Program-made: the position numbers and the translations under genes
Shown: one piece after another, positions 1-9,545 of the stretch
Position numbering within the stretch: position 1 is the first letter of the stretch
How the letters are laid out: each line of letters starts with the position of its first letter
Notes under the pieces: model-generated
The model's database searches: none
Told to the model about the DNA's origin: nothing
The model's input: only the letters and a program-made list of their open reading frames with translations
Assembly (NCBI GenBank): GCA_012719745.1
Contig: JAAXZS010000163.1
Coordinates: 1 to 46,483, forward strand
From: Clostridiales bacterium
Lineage (GTDB): Bacteria > Bacillota > Clostridia > Oscillospirales > Oscillospiraceae
Length of the DNA stretch: 46,483 nt
Direction: 5' to 3'

Positions 1-1285
<1,285 letters not shown>

Positions 1286-1308
1286 TTTTTCCTTCTTTTT
1301 TGTTTCGG

Positions 1309-1345
1309 AAATAGCACCGCTTTTACAAAAGCGGTGCTATTTTCG
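1309..1345 (+). terminator. Intrinsic terminator after first gap
   Basis: Perfect 16-base arms (1309-1324 and 1327-1342) with a G+C-rich core form a hairpin with T residues at its 3' side, just after the gap stop codon. Confidence 0.9.
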
Positions 1346-1355
1346 TAAAAGACAC

Positions 1356-1390
1356 TGTTATATTGCAAAATAATGTGCTATACTGCAAAA
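1356..1390 (+). promoter_or_regulatory. Extended -10 promoter with direct repeat before gntR
   Basis: TG-C-TATACT (1376-1384) is an extended -10 element; the -35 region (TGTTAT, 1356-1361) is weak. Two near-identical 12-base repeats, TATATTGCAAAA (1359-1370) and TATACTGCAAAA (1379-1390), lie 20 bases apart, and the second overlaps the -10 box. This would suit binding by the GntR protein itself (inference). Confidence 0.55.
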
Positions 1391-1432
1391 GCAGTGATAC
1401 AAAATGCGGAATGGTAGGAAGGAAAGTTACTC

Positions 1433-2209
1433 ATGGAACAAAATCCCATTTTTAATAGTAAGCTGTCGATGAGCAGCGATGTCCCCTTATATTCTCAATT
1501 GGTCGGGATTATCAAACAGAATATTTCTTCTGGCACATTATCCGTTGGGGAACTGTTGCCCTCCGAGGCGGAATTGTGTCGTGCCTTTGACATCAGCCGC
1601 AACACGGTGCGCCAGGCAATTGGAGAGTTGGAGGATGGGGGGCTGGTGGTACGCAAGCGGGGAAAAGGCACTTTTGTGGCCGATCCCAGCCTGAATCACA
1701 AGGGTGTCCGGTATTCTTTTACCACTGAAGTGTCCTCCCTGGGAAAAACGCCCTCCTCCACACTGGTTGACTTTGATATTACAAAAGCCTCCTCTGTCAT
1801 CTGCGAAAAAATGGGTTTACAGCCAGGCACGCCGGTTTATTGCTTTACCCGTATCCGGAATGTGGATGATGAGCCTTTGATTTTAGAAACCTCCTATTAT
1901 CCCCAGTACATATATCCCAATCTGACACGCGATATGGTGCAGACCCACAGCTTTTACAGTCTCTTGTACCACGTGGGTATTATTCCTTACTCGGCCGTGG
2001 ACAGCTACGAAGCTGTTATTATGGACGAACATGTGGCCCGCCTACTCAACTGCACACCGGGCAGCTGTGCTTTTTACCATCAGCGCCGTACCACCACAGA
2101 GGATGGCCGTATTTACGAGTACACCCGCAGCTATATGCGCGGTGACCGCATACGGCTGGATGTCCATCTGCAAAAAAGCGGCATTTCTTTTGCCCGCAGC
2201 ATCGATTAA
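1433..2209 (+). CDS. GntR-family regulator, HutC subfamily (HTH + UTRA)
   Basis: Transcriptional regulator of 258 residues. Residues about 15-85 form the winged helix of the GntR family: PLYSQLVGIIKQNI, then the PSEAELCRAFDISRNTVRQAI recognition helix, then RKRGKGTFV in the wing. The rest matches a UTRA effector domain of the HutC/FarR type, which usually binds small sugars, amino sugars or acids. The effector cannot be read from sequence. ATG 1433 follows AGGAAGGAAAG. It lies between two gap paralogues, each with its own promoter, and TTGCAAA-like sequences occur upstream of itself and of the second gap. Control of one or both gap genes is therefore a reasonable inference, unproven. Confidence 0.9.
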   Translation: MEQNPIFNSKLSMSSDVPLYSQLVGIIKQNISSGTLSVGELLPSEAELCRAFDISRNTVRQAIGELEDGGLVVRKRGKGTFVADPSLNHKGVRYSFTTEVSSLGKTPSSTLVDFDITKASSVICEKMGLQPGTPVYCFTRIRNVDDEPLILETSYYPQYIYPNLTRDMVQTHSFYSLLYHVGIIPYSAVDSYEAVIMDEHVARLLNCTPGSCAFYHQRRTTTEDGRIYEYTRSYMRGDRIRLDVHLQKSGISFARSID

Positions 2210-2226
2210 TTTTATTTTTTACACGC

Positions 2227-2260
2227 AGAGCGCAGCTTCGGATGGAGCTGCGCTCTTTCT
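2227..2260 (+). terminator. Intrinsic terminator after gntR
   Basis: Eleven-base perfect arms (2227-2237 and 2246-2256) with an 8-base loop are followed by a T-rich stretch. Confidence 0.85.
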
Positions 2261-2419
2261 CTATTTAATCTCATAAATTTGTACAAATAGTTGCAAATGT
2301 ATGGAACATTCAGCAAATTTTTCCCCTTCATTTTGTTTAAAAGTGCAAATTATCGAAAGTTTACGTTTGGTTTTTCGTCAATCATTTTTGTGGATGGGTA
2401 CAGACAGAAAACTGCCTCA

Positions 2420-2428
2420 TGATATAAT
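2420..2428 (+). promoter_or_regulatory. Extended -10 promoter of second gap
   Basis: TG-A-TATAAT (2420-2428) is an extended -10 element 68 bases before the second gap. No convincing -35 box is seen. A TTGCAAAT sequence at about 2291-2298 resembles the repeats upstream of gntR. Confidence 0.55.
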
Positions 2429-2495
2429 GATAAAAGGAAATTTGGGGTCGTTGCGTATTGACATGCGCTGGCCCAATGGATGGAAAGGGGACATT

Positions 2496-3536
2496 ATGGC
2501 AATTAAAATTGGTATTAACGGCTTTGGCCGCATCGGACGTGTAATTTTGCGCATATTGGCAGAGGAGCCGGAAAAATACGAGGTCTGCGGCATTAACCTT
2601 CGCAAGGCGGATGTGGACTACATGGTGTACCTGATTAAATACGACTCTGTTTTCCGCAATTTTAACGGCACCGTGGAGCGGCAGGATCAGAATCTGATTG
2701 TCAACGGTCACAAGATCCAGGTTTTCAGTGAAAGTGACGCCGCCATGATTCCCTGGCGTGACTGTGGGGCGGAGTATATCATCGAATCCACCGGCGCCTA
2801 TACCACCACCGAAAAGGCAAGCCGTCACTTTAAGGGCGGCGCCAAAAAAGTCATTATTACTGCGCCGGGCAAGGACGAGGTAACGCCCACCTTTGTTTTC
2901 GGTGTCAACCAGGATTCCTACCGTCCCGACATGAAGGTGGTTTCCAATGCCTCCTGCACCACCAACTGTCTGGCTCCTCTGGCCATGGTGATCCATCAGG
3001 AATTCGGTATTGAGCAGTCCCTTATGTCCACCATTCACGCCTCCACTGCCAAGCAGAAGGCTGTGGACTCCCGCGGTGGCAGTGACTGGCGCACAGGGCG
3101 CTCCATTCTCAATAATATTATTCCCTCCTCCACGGGCGCCGCAAAGGCCGTGGGGCGCGTCATTCCCTCGCTGAAGGGGAAGATGACCGGCATGTCCTTC
3201 CGCGTTCCTACGGCAGATGTGTCCGTTGTAGACCTGACAGCCCATCTGTCCAGAACCACCACCTACGCAGAGATTTGCTACGCCATTCGCCACGCTTCGG
3301 AGACCTATATGAAGGGCATCGTGGCCTATACCGCCGACCAAGTGGTATCCACGGATCTTATCGGTAATCCCTGTCCCTGCATTTTTGACGAGACCGCCGG
3401 TATTATGCTGGATCACGACTTTGTAAAACTGATTGCCTGGTATGACAACGAGTGGGGCTACAGCCACGCTGCCGTCCGCATGCTGACTTACATGGCAGAA
3501 AAGGATACGCCCGTCGCCAAGCCGGCCGGCAAATAA
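2496..3536 (+). CDS. gap: Glyceraldehyde-3-phosphate dehydrogenase paralogue with altered cofactor site
   Basis: Second type I GAPDH of 346 residues, with [10 protein letters not shown], active-site [26 protein letters not shown] and an intact YDNEWGYS. Unlike the first copy, the motif after the second beta strand reads GINLRKAD: the NAD-selecting Asp is Leu (L35) and the next residue is Arg. In known families loss of this Asp goes with NADP use (as in Bacillus subtilis GapB), so a biosynthetic or NADPH-making role is an inference. ATG 2496 follows AAAGGGGA; the frame stays open upstream to 2301, but that stretch holds the promoter and shows no family similarity. The C-terminal tail (EKDTPVAKPAGK) is slightly extended. 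It has its own promoter and terminator. Confidence 0.96.
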   Translation: MAIKIGINGFGRIGRVILRILAEEPEKYEVCGINLRKADVDYMVYLIKYDSVFRNFNGTVERQDQNLIVNGHKIQVFSESDAAMIPWRDCGAEYIIESTGAYTTTEKASRHFKGGAKKVIITAPGKDEVTPTFVFGVNQDSYRPDMKVVSNASCTTNCLAPLAMVIHQEFGIEQSLMSTIHASTAKQKAVDSRGGSDWRTGRSILNNIIPSSTGAAKAVGRVIPSLKGKMTGMSFRVPTADVSVVDLTAHLSRTTTYAEICYAIRHASETYMKGIVAYTADQVVSTDLIGNPCPCIFDETAGIMLDHDFVKLIAWYDNEWGYSHAAVRMLTYMAEKDTPVAKPAGK

Positions 3537-3560
3537 TTCCCATTATTTTTGTAATAACAA

Positions 3561-3593
3561 AAAGAACTGACAGTGTCCCTGTCAGTTCTTTTA
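3561..3593 (+). terminator. Intrinsic terminator after second gap
   Basis: Thirteen-base perfect arms (3561-3573 and 3579-3591) with a 5-base loop run into T residues. Confidence 0.9.
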
Positions 3594-4031
3594 ATTTATC
3601 TCTCACTTGCCAGAGTGTTTGAAATAGCTATATAAGGCAGATAATCTTTAGCCTTTGCGTCAATACTGCTGTATAGTACTATAGCATATTTCGACAAAAA
3701 TCACATGCATTTTTTATTAAATTTGCCAAAACAGCCCTATCTATTTACCCAAAATTACATACAGGGTCAAAAACGCCGTATTATAATAGACAAATTGCGC
3801 GTATACCCACTCTCTAATTTTGAATTTTCTGTAAAATATGTTTTGAAAACACGGAAAGCAACCCCTATTTTCTTGACAATCTCCGCATAAAGTGTTATAT
3901 ATTACATCTACACGGACTATTATGATCTGTGAAGGACGCTCTTTTGCGGCGCCCCATTTGGCAGCAAGATGGCCGTGCGGCCGGTACCTGCACGGAATAT
4001 TCGCCCGACGGGTGATTTAGAAGGAGTCTCA
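3594..4031 (+). other. Non-coding AT-rich gap and G+C-rich leader
   Basis: No supportable gene. Positions 3600-3895 are AT-rich; a 61-codon frame there has no ribosome site or recognisable similarity. A promoter at 3873-3901 starts a transcript of about 125 bases before the next gene. That leader turns G+C-rich at 3930-4015 and can fold, including CCGTGC/GCACGG arms near 3972-3997. I could not match it to a known riboswitch class. Confidence 0.5.
3873..3901 (+). promoter_or_regulatory. Sigma-A promoter of the ligase-like gene
   Basis: A perfect TTGACA (3873-3878) and TATATA (3896-3901) are separated by 17 bases, placing the start of transcription near 3908. Confidence 0.75.
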
Positions 4032-5495
4032 ATGATGATACATAATCCGGATACTGTCGGGCAGGATGTCTGTCTGCGCAGCAAAATATATCATGTTTTC
4101 ATGTTTATATCAGGGCATATAGAACGTTTTTGGAGCAGCAAATGGTATTTCCCCGCCGTTTTTCTTTTGTCCGCTGTTTTTATGTTGACCGGGCAAACTG
4201 TAGCGGGTGTTTTGGTTTTGTTGGCGATTACCTCTGTTTTTTTAGCTTTCTGCTCCGATTTTTTGGCGTCTGTTTTGCCGTTTTTTTTGATTTTCTGCAT
4301 GGCGACGCCCCAGTATGATAATCTGAATGTTTTTCTCTCCTATGCCTATGCGGCACTCCCATTTTTTGCAGCACTGGTGCTTCATCTGATTATCTGGCCC
4401 GCCGCTCCCCGGGTGGGACGCAGCAGCCAGGGTCTGCTTTTGGTGTCTTTTGCCACCATTTTGGGCGGCTGTGATGTGATGACATATCAACAGTATACCA
4501 AGCCTCTGTCCCTTTACTATGCGCTGGGGCTGGGCTTTGTGATGCTGGCACTGTATGTGCTGTTCCGCTCCCGCTTGTCGGAACGGCAGAACTATGATAT
4601 TTACCAGCGATTTGCCTCCATTTTCTATGTTCTTGGCCTTTTTGTGGCGGTAACTGTGGCCACGGTATACATATGGAACTGGCAGACCTTTATGGAAACA
4701 AAGGCCAGTATTGACTTTTCTTATCGCAACTTTTGTGCCACCATTTTGGTGACCACCTTACCTGTGCCGTTTTATTTTGCCCTGCGTGACAAGCGGCACT
4801 TGATTTCCGCCGTTGTCTTCGCACTGGCTCTTTTCTTTACCGGCAGCCGGACTGCTCTTCTCTTCGGGGTTGTATCTCTTGGCCTTTGCTGTATTTATCT
4901 GGTTCGTTTTCATGCGGTATCCAAAAAGGTTATGCTGTTGATTTTTGGTGCCGTGGGACTTGCCGTCGTTTCTTTTCTCGGCCTGATGGGGACACAGTGG
5001 GTGTCCGGCCGTCTGCAAAGCAGTGGTTGGATCTCCATCAACGAACCCCGTTGGCGCTTTTTGATCTGCGCTGTCCGTGACTTTATGCAGCATCCCATTT
5101 TCGGCATTGGGCTTGGCAACAACCTGCACGAGCAGCTGTTTATCGGTGTGCAGGGCAGCATGGTTTTCTATCACAACATGATTGCTCAGATCATGGGCAG
5201 CATGGGTCTTTTAGGTCTGGTTGCGTATACGAAGCTGATCAGCGACCGAATTCACGTTCTTTGGTCGGAGCGCACGCCTTTCACCGTATGTATGCGTCTT
5301 TCCTATTTGGGAATGGTGATGGTTTCTATGACCAATCCCGGTGAGTTTTGCCCGTTTCCCAATGCGGGCATGATGGTTCTTCTTTTCACCATGGCCGAAC
5401 TGGCCGTTGGTGAGCAGGCGGTTCCTGTGTTGCAGCTTCTCCGCAATCCCGGACGCGCGCTGCGCCGCGATTCCCGGACGCTGGCCCGGAAATAA
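4032..5495 (+). CDS. O-antigen ligase / polymerase (Wzy_C) family membrane protein
   Basis: Integral membrane protein of 487 residues with about ten to twelve hydrophobic segments. In the C-terminal third a large loop carries the Wzy_C pattern: GIGLGNN near residue 358, then FYHNMIAQIMGSMGLLGL with His381. This family polymerises or ligates lipid-linked glycans at the outer face of the membrane (O-antigen ligase WaaL, Wzy polymerases, and Gram-positive relatives making exopolysaccharide or teichuronic acid). The substrate cannot be read. ATG 4032 follows AGAAGGAG at the right distance; the frame stays open back to 3969 without a ribosome site. No glycosyltransferases are adjacent, so it is an isolated gene with its own promoter and a shared terminator. 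Confidence 0.82.
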   Translation: MMIHNPDTVGQDVCLRSKIYHVFMFISGHIERFWSSKWYFPAVFLLSAVFMLTGQTVAGVLVLLAITSVFLAFCSDFLASVLPFFLIFCMATPQYDNLNVFLSYAYAALPFFAALVLHLIIWPAAPRVGRSSQGLLLVSFATILGGCDVMTYQQYTKPLSLYYALGLGFVMLALYVLFRSRLSERQNYDIYQRFASIFYVLGLFVAVTVATVYIWNWQTFMETKASIDFSYRNFCATILVTTLPVPFYFALRDKRHLISAVVFALALFFTGSRTALLFGVVSLGLCCIYLVRFHAVSKKVMLLIFGAVGLAVVSFLGLMGTQWVSGRLQSSGWISINEPRWRFLICAVRDFMQHPIFGIGLGNNLHEQLFIGVQGSMVFYHNMIAQIMGSMGLLGLVAYTKLISDRIHVLWSERTPFTVCMRLSYLGMVMVSMTNPGEFCPFPNAGMMVLLFTMAELAVGEQAVPVLQLLRNPGRALRRDSRTLARK

Positions 5496-5505
5496 TACAA
5501 GTTAT

Positions 5506-5546
5506 AAAAAGCTTCCCGGAAGAAGAAACTTCCGGGAAGCTTTTTT
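5506..5546. terminator. Bidirectional terminator between ligase-like gene and truA
   Basis: Perfect arms (5506-5522 and 5529-5545) with a 6-base loop carry A residues on one side and T residues on the other. It can end both the rightward ligase-like gene and the leftward truA. Confidence 0.9.
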
Positions 5547-6282
5547 AATAGTCCACTTTTATCAGGCAAAGCCCTTCCGGCGGAGCGGTGGGACCCGCGC
5601 ACTTTCGGTCCCGTACCTCTAAAATATTGCTCATTTGCTCCGCTGCAAGCCGTCCCCGTCCCACCTCCAGCAGCGTCCCCACCAGAATACGAACCATATT
5701 CTGCAAAAACCCCGTTCCATGAAAGGTAAAGTAAATGTAATCCTTCCGGCGCACGATTTCAATGGAATCCACCACGCGCACCGTGGATTTTTTTATTCGG
5801 GGATTGCCGCAAAAACTGCCAAAATCATGCTCCCCCTGTAAAACGGCCGCGGCGGCGCGCATCTGCTCCAGATCCGGGTGAAAGTCCAGCATCGTAACAT
5901 AGCGCCTGTCAAACACCGGCTTTACTGCCCCGTCAAAGCAGGTATAGCGATAAGTCTTTCCCACCGCCTTGTACCGGGCATGGAAGCGATCGGAGGCCTC
6001 CCGTATCTCCCGGACAGCAATGGCATCGGGCAGATAGCGGTTGCAGTAGTCACGCACTCCCTCCGGCGTCAAAGTCGTGTCCAGATGAAAATTGGCCGTC
6101 ATAGCTTTTGCGTGGACGCCGGCGTCCGTTCGGCCTGCGCCAATCACCTCCACCGGCCCTCCGGCCAGCTCCGAGAGCACGCACTCCAGCTTACCTTGAA
6201 TGGTCTCTCTATCCGGCTGCCTCTCCCATCCAAAAAAGCGGGTGCCGTCATAGGCAATAACTGCCTTATAGTTTTTTTCCAT
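5545..6282 (-). CDS. truA: tRNA pseudouridine synthase A
   Basis: Converts uridines 38-40 in the anticodon stem-loop of tRNAs to pseudouridine. The 245-residue product starts MEKNYKAVIAYDGTRFFGW, has the catalytic-Asp motif GAGRTDAGVHA (Asp53), and the C-terminal motif FTFHGTGFLQNMVRILVGTL. The start is the ATG at 6282, preceded by AAAGGGAGG at a normal distance; the frame is open eight codons further but lacks a ribosome site there. It is a single gene, convergent with the ligase-like gene and sharing its terminator. Confidence 0.96.
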   Translation of the reverse strand: MEKNYKAVIAYDGTRFFGWERQPDRETIQGKLECVLSELAGGPVEVIGAGRTDAGVHAKAMTANFHLDTTLTPEGVRDYCNRYLPDAIAVREIREASDRFHARYKAVGKTYRYTCFDGAVKPVFDRRYVTMLDFHPDLEQMRAAAAVLQGEHDFGSFCGNPRIKKSTVRVVDSIEIVRRKDYIYFTFHGTGFLQNMVRILVGTLLEVGRGRLAAEQMSNILEVRDRKCAGPTAPPEGLCLIKVDY

Positions 6283-6357
6283 CAGTGCCTCCCTTTGGAA
6301 ATCCATTCTTTTTTTACAGTATAGCAGAAATTGTGGGTTCGTGCCGCTCTTTTTTGC

Positions 6358-6389
6358 ATAAAAACGGGACTGCTTCGCAGTCCCGTTTC
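6358..6389 (-). terminator. Intrinsic terminator of the GNAT gene
   Basis: Twelve-base perfect arms (6362-6373 and 6377-6388) around TTC; read leftward the hairpin is followed by a run of T. Confidence 0.85.
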
Positions 6390-6394
6390 ATTTA

Positions 6395-7549
6395 TTACAG
6401 TTTTTTCATAAAGCAGCGCCGCCGCTTATGCTGCTCGATTTTAAAGTTTTCCCACTGGCTCTGCACTTTTTCATTCAGCTCCAGCATGGGGCCGGTTTCC
6501 GCCCAGCGGATGCCCATACTCATGCAGCCCACCATCACTTTGTTCAGAATAACGGCGTTGACGCCCATGCCCTGATGGTCGGGACGGACGGCGATCAGCA
6601 GCAGATCAATGGTGTCATTTTTATGAAAAGCCTTCAGCAAATCAACCCAGCCGGTAGGGAAGAGGCGTCCGTTGTGTTTTTTCAGCGCCTTGGCAATGGA
6701 GGGAGCCCCCACACCAAAGGCCACCAGTTTTTCTTCCTCATCCATGACAAAGCAGGTAAGTTTGGGGTTAATAAGGGGGGCAAATTTTTTAGCATAGCGC
6801 TTGATCTGCTCCTCCGAAAGCTCCACCGTGCCGTATAGCGGCGCATAGGCTACATTGACAAGGGAAAAAACCTTTTCGATCAAAGCCGGATATGCAAGCC
6901 GGTTCTTCACCTGCACGACATGCAGCTTTTCCCTTTTCATTACATAGCGGGCCAGCTTATCCCACCGCTCAAAGATGGCCGGATCATCCGGAACATGAAG
7001 CAGATTTTCCACCCAGTCCACGTCCTTGACATAGCCCAAACGTGTCAGGTGATCTATGTAATAGGGGTGATTGTAATAGGTAAAAAAGCAGCTGGTACGG
7101 TCGAATCCCTCCACCAGCATGCCCTCCCGATCCAGATCGGTAAAGCCCAGGGGGCCATGCACCTCGTCGCAGCCCTTTTCTCTGGCCCATTGCTCCACCG
7201 TTCCAAACAGGGCGTCGCTGACAGCCGGATCATCAATAAAGTCCACCTGGGTAAAGCGCATCCGGCTGGTATGCCACTTCTCATTGGACTTGTGGCTCAT
7301 AATGGCGCCGATACGCCCCACAATTTCTCCTTCCCGGTAAGCCAGAAAACACCGTGCCTCGCAGTAGGCAAATGCCGGGTTTGTTTTGGGATCCCAGTCC
7401 GACAGATCATCGCTGTAGGTAGCGGGTACAAATTGGGGGACATCGCGATACAGGTGATTGGGGTAATCCACAAAAAGCCTGCGGTGCTGTTTGGTTTTTA
7501 CTTCCTCAACCGTAACGGTTGCTTGTTTCACTTTTACTTCCGTACTCAT
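6395..7549 (-). CDS. GNAT-superfamily acyltransferase-like protein (YghO-like)
   Basis: A 384-residue cytosolic protein. The N-terminal half has an unusual conserved block (HRRLFVDYPNHLYRDVPQFVP, FLAYREGEIVGRIGAI, then EVHGPLGFTDLDREGMLVEGF), and the C-terminal half has a GNAT core with a plausible acetyl-CoA segment VRPDHQGMGVNAVILNK. This arrangement is typical of conserved long GNAT proteins annotated as YghO-like; their substrate is not known to me. ATG 7549 follows GGAGGA. It stands alone between its terminator and an upstream divergent HAD gene. An aminoacyl- or lipid-linked acyltransferase role is possible, but nothing in the neighbourhood decides it. Confidence 0.72.
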   Translation of the reverse strand: MSTEVKVKQATVTVEEVKTKQHRRLFVDYPNHLYRDVPQFVPATYSDDLSDWDPKTNPAFAYCEARCFLAYREGEIVGRIGAIMSHKSNEKWHTSRMRFTQVDFIDDPAVSDALFGTVEQWAREKGCDEVHGPLGFTDLDREGMLVEGFDRTSCFFTYYNHPYYIDHLTRLGYVKDVDWVENLLHVPDDPAIFERWDKLARYVMKREKLHVVQVKNRLAYPALIEKVFSLVNVAYAPLYGTVELSEEQIKRYAKKFAPLINPKLTCFVMDEEEKLVAFGVGAPSIAKALKKHNGRLFPTGWVDLLKAFHKNDTIDLLLIAVRPDHQGMGVNAVILNKVMVGCMSMGIRWAETGPMLELNEKVQSQWENFKIEQHKRRRCFMKKL

Positions 7550-7637
7550 TCTTATCCTCCGGAGTTTTGTAAAGTCAATCCAGTATACAGCACATAAAGA
7601 GAAATTGCAAGAAACGTCAAAAAATGGCGGGCAAGAC

Positions 7638-7668
7638 TTGACTTTGTCTCTCTTTTAGGATATATACT
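7638..7668 (+). promoter_or_regulatory. Sigma-A promoter of the HAD gene
   Basis: TTGACT (7638-7643), a 17-base spacer and TATATA (7661-7666; TATACT overlaps at 7663-7668). Confidence 0.65.
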
Positions 7669-7724
7669 AAAGCGATCTGTTAAAAAGAACCGCTGTATTG
7701 AGTCTTTGGTTGTGGGGTGTTCTG

Positions 7725-8135
7725 ATGCGAATGCATGGTGGAATTATAGACTTGGACCATACTTTGACCGATGAAGGTGGTGCGCTGCTGCCGGGTGTGG
7801 AAACCTTTTTCAGTCTTTTAAAAATGCAGGATGTCTGGCTCTGGGCTGTCAGCGGAAAAAGCCGCCGCGAGGCAGAGGATTTTTTAAAAGCATACCGTCT
7901 TACGGATTATTTTCGCGGCATCCTTGCCGGAGAACCGGTATCGGCGGCAGTGCTGGAACGGGCCGAGCGGCGTCTGCGCGTGAATCGCCGTTTTCTGACA
8001 GTCTTTTCCCGCAGCCCTGCCGTCCTTCTGGAAGCAAAGGCGGCCGGCTTTCACACGGCGGCGGTCTGTCCCGATGCCGATGGAAAAAATGCGGCAGATA
8101 CTGTCATTTCTGATTTTCTGGATTTTATAGAATAA
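7725..8135 (+). CDS. Small HAD-superfamily protein
   Basis: A 136-residue protein with HAD motif I DLDHTLTD (nucleophile Asp and acid Asp), motif II as AVSGKS, and a short helical insert. A Lys in the VLLEAKAAGF region could serve motif III. A late Asp pair (CPDADGKNAADTVISDF) could supply motif IV, but the protein is short and lacks a clear cap. It is probably a phosphatase or phosphotransferase of unknown substrate. ATG 7725 is preferred because GGGGTG lies at the right distance; an in-frame TTG at 7698 is the alternative. It shares a terminator with the convergent DtxR-type regulator. Confidence 0.7.
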   Translation: MRMHGGIIDLDHTLTDEGGALLPGVETFFSLLKMQDVWLWAVSGKSRREAEDFLKAYRLTDYFRGILAGEPVSAAVLERAERRLRVNRRFLTVFSRSPAVLLEAKAAGFHTAAVCPDADGKNAADTVISDFLDFIE

Positions 8136-8172
8136 AAAACTGCCGCGGACATGTGAACTGCGGCAGTCTTTT
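8136..8172. terminator. Bidirectional terminator
   Basis: ACTGCCGC and GCGGCAGT arms flanked by A residues on the left and T residues on the right lie between two convergent genes. Confidence 0.85.
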
Positions 8173-8177
8173 ATTCG

Positions 8178-8549
8178 TCATGTACAGTACTTCTGAAAAT
8201 GTTCTTTAATGCAGGAAAAAGTTTCTTCGGACATATCATGCTCCATACGGCAGGCGTCGGCGTAGGCCGTCTCCTCATCTACGCCTATAGTCATCAGAAG
8301 CCGGGCAATCACCCGATGGCGCTCATACACACTTTCGGCCACTGCGCGGCCGCGCTCGGTCAGTGTCAGGCATCCGCCATCTCCCACAATCACATAACCG
8401 TTTTCTGTCAGTTTCTTCATGGCAATTGAAACGGTGGGTCGGGAGAAGCCCATGGCGTTCACCACGTCGATCGAACGAACCTTGCCCAGTCTGCACTGTT
8501 CCATCAGAATCGTTTCCAGATAGTCTTCTGTCGATTCCGTCATCTTCAT
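8178..8549 (-). CDS. DtxR/MntR-family metal-dependent regulator
   Basis: Winged-helix repressor of 123 residues. TESTEDYLETILM begins the fold; RSIDVVNAMGFSRPTVSIAMKKLTENGYV is the helix-turn-helix; the dimerisation and metal part contains ERHRVIARLLMTIGV and CRMEHDMSEETFSCIKEH. His, Glu, Cys and Asp residues there match the metal-binding layout of MntR-like proteins. It lacks the C-terminal SH3-like domain of full DtxR, as MntR does. Mn or Fe homeostasis is the family role; no transporter is adjacent. The start is ATG 8549 after GGGAGGTG; GTG 8558 overlaps that ribosome site. Confidence 0.88.
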   Translation of the reverse strand: MKMTESTEDYLETILMEQCRLGKVRSIDVVNAMGFSRPTVSIAMKKLTENGYVIVGDGGCLTLTERGRAVAESVYERHRVIARLLMTIGVDEETAYADACRMEHDMSEETFSCIKEHFQKYCT

Positions 8550-8647
8550 CCAACACACCTCCCATCATTTTTAATAATTTCACTTATTATACCTCTTTTT
8601 TACCGCTTTTGCAATCACGCAAAAAGATGGCTTTTGTCCATACCCCG

Positions 8648-8656
8648 TGGTATACT
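8648..8656 (+). promoter_or_regulatory. Extended -10 promoter of the PPTase gene
   Basis: TG-G-TATACT lies 22 bases before the ATG; no good -35 box is present. Confidence 0.5.
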
Positions 8657-8678
8657 GATTTCAAAAAGGAGCGGCATT

Positions 8679-9293
8679 ATGGAGCTTTATTGGTATGACA
8701 TCCGGGAAATAGCAGCATCGGATTATTTCCTCTGGTTTTCACGGATGGAGGAAGAGAAGCAAAAGCGGGGGTCCTCCTTTAAGTACGCCGCCGACCGGCA
8801 GCGTACCGTAGTAGGCGACGCGCTGGCCCGGCAGGCCCTGGGTGCATTGACACATACTGCGCCGGATTCTCTGCGCTTTTCCGCATCCGCCTTGGGCAAG
8901 CCTTATGCCGTGGGATTAAACGCCTATTTCAGCATCAGCCATTCCGCTCATCTTGTGTTGTGCGCAGCGGACTTCTCTCCTATAGGCGCCGATGTGCAGG
9001 AAATTCACCCGGTATCCCGCCGTCTGATGGAGCGGGTCTGCCTGCCAGAGGAGCTGTGCTGGGTTACAGCGGGCGATAGCCTTTCCTCCCGCGTAACAGA
9101 TCCGGCCGTCTTGTCCCGTTTTTTCTCGGTATGGACGGCCAAAGAGGCCTGGGTCAAATATACGGGAACGGGAGTATCCGATCTTTCTTCTGTCAATACG
9201 CTGCATTTTCCTGCCGATTGCCGCCTTCTCCGTCTTTCCCGCGACGGCTTTCCGGCAGCCATATGCTGTCAAAATGGGTCCACCTGTCTTTAA
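8679..9293 (+). CDS. 4'-phosphopantetheinyl transferase, Sfp type
   Basis: Transfers phosphopantetheine from CoA to a Ser of a carrier protein. The 204-residue product has the family core: ALGKPYA, FSISHSAHLVLCAAD, IGADVQEI (Mg-binding Asp) and VWTAKEAWVKYTGTG. This is the Sfp/Gsp layout rather than the shorter AcpS form, though it is at the short end. No polyketide or peptide synthetase is in the window, so it may serve fatty-acid ACP or a distant cluster. ATG 8679 follows AAGGAG at a normal distance; an in-frame start at 8634 has no ribosome site. Confidence 0.88.
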   Translation: MELYWYDIREIAASDYFLWFSRMEEEKQKRGSSFKYAADRQRTVVGDALARQALGALTHTAPDSLRFSASALGKPYAVGLNAYFSISHSAHLVLCAADFSPIGADVQEIHPVSRRLMERVCLPEELCWVTAGDSLSSRVTDPAVLSRFFSVWTAKEAWVKYTGTGVSDLSSVNTLHFPADCRLLRLSRDGFPAAICCQNGSTCL

Positions 9294-9367
9294 CCGGTTT
9301 TGGCAAAAATACCGGGTAAATATTTTCTTAAAACGATAAAAAAAGGGTTTCTTCCCGGCTTTTTATC

Positions 9368-9376
9368 TGTTATAAT
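9368..9376 (+). promoter_or_regulatory. Extended -10 promoter of the Gfo/Idh operon
   Basis: TG-T-TATAAT (9368-9376) would give a leader of about 165 bases before the gene at 9546. The leader contains no feature I recognise. Confidence 0.55.
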
Positions 9377-9545
9377 CACAATGTATCGATATACTTGCCG
9401 TCAATTGTCATACGGACAGAAATTTAGGGGCCAGTCGCCGTATCCGGAGACTGCGGGGTATCATTTATTTTTTCAATTATTTGCACACGATGAAACCGCT
9501 CTTTTGACAATTCTTGCAGCATACAATTTTAAGGGGGGCTTTTCT

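Noticed and set aside
2301..2495. N-terminal extension of the second GAPDH by 65 codons
   Set aside because: Contains the TATAAT promoter; the GAPDH fold begins at MAIKIGINGFG from ATG 2496, which has a good ribosome site.
2382..3467. 361-codon frame opposite the second gap
   Set aside because: Antisense shadow; the gap gene on the other strand has a full set of GAPDH motifs.
3705..3890. 61-codon rightward frame in the AT-rich gap before the ligase-like gene
   Set aside because: No ribosome site, no recognisable similarity, AT-driven composition, and it runs over the -35 box of the real promoter.
3905..4031. Leader before the ligase-like gene as a c-di-GMP riboswitch
   Set aside because: I could not find the conserved aptamer core (for example GGGCAAACC or GGGACGCAAAGC); left as an unassigned structured leader.
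8679..9293. Phosphopantetheinyl transferase as a sign of a polyketide or peptide synthetase cluster
   Set aside because: No carrier protein, synthase or tailoring gene is nearby; Sfp-type enzymes also serve primary metabolism.
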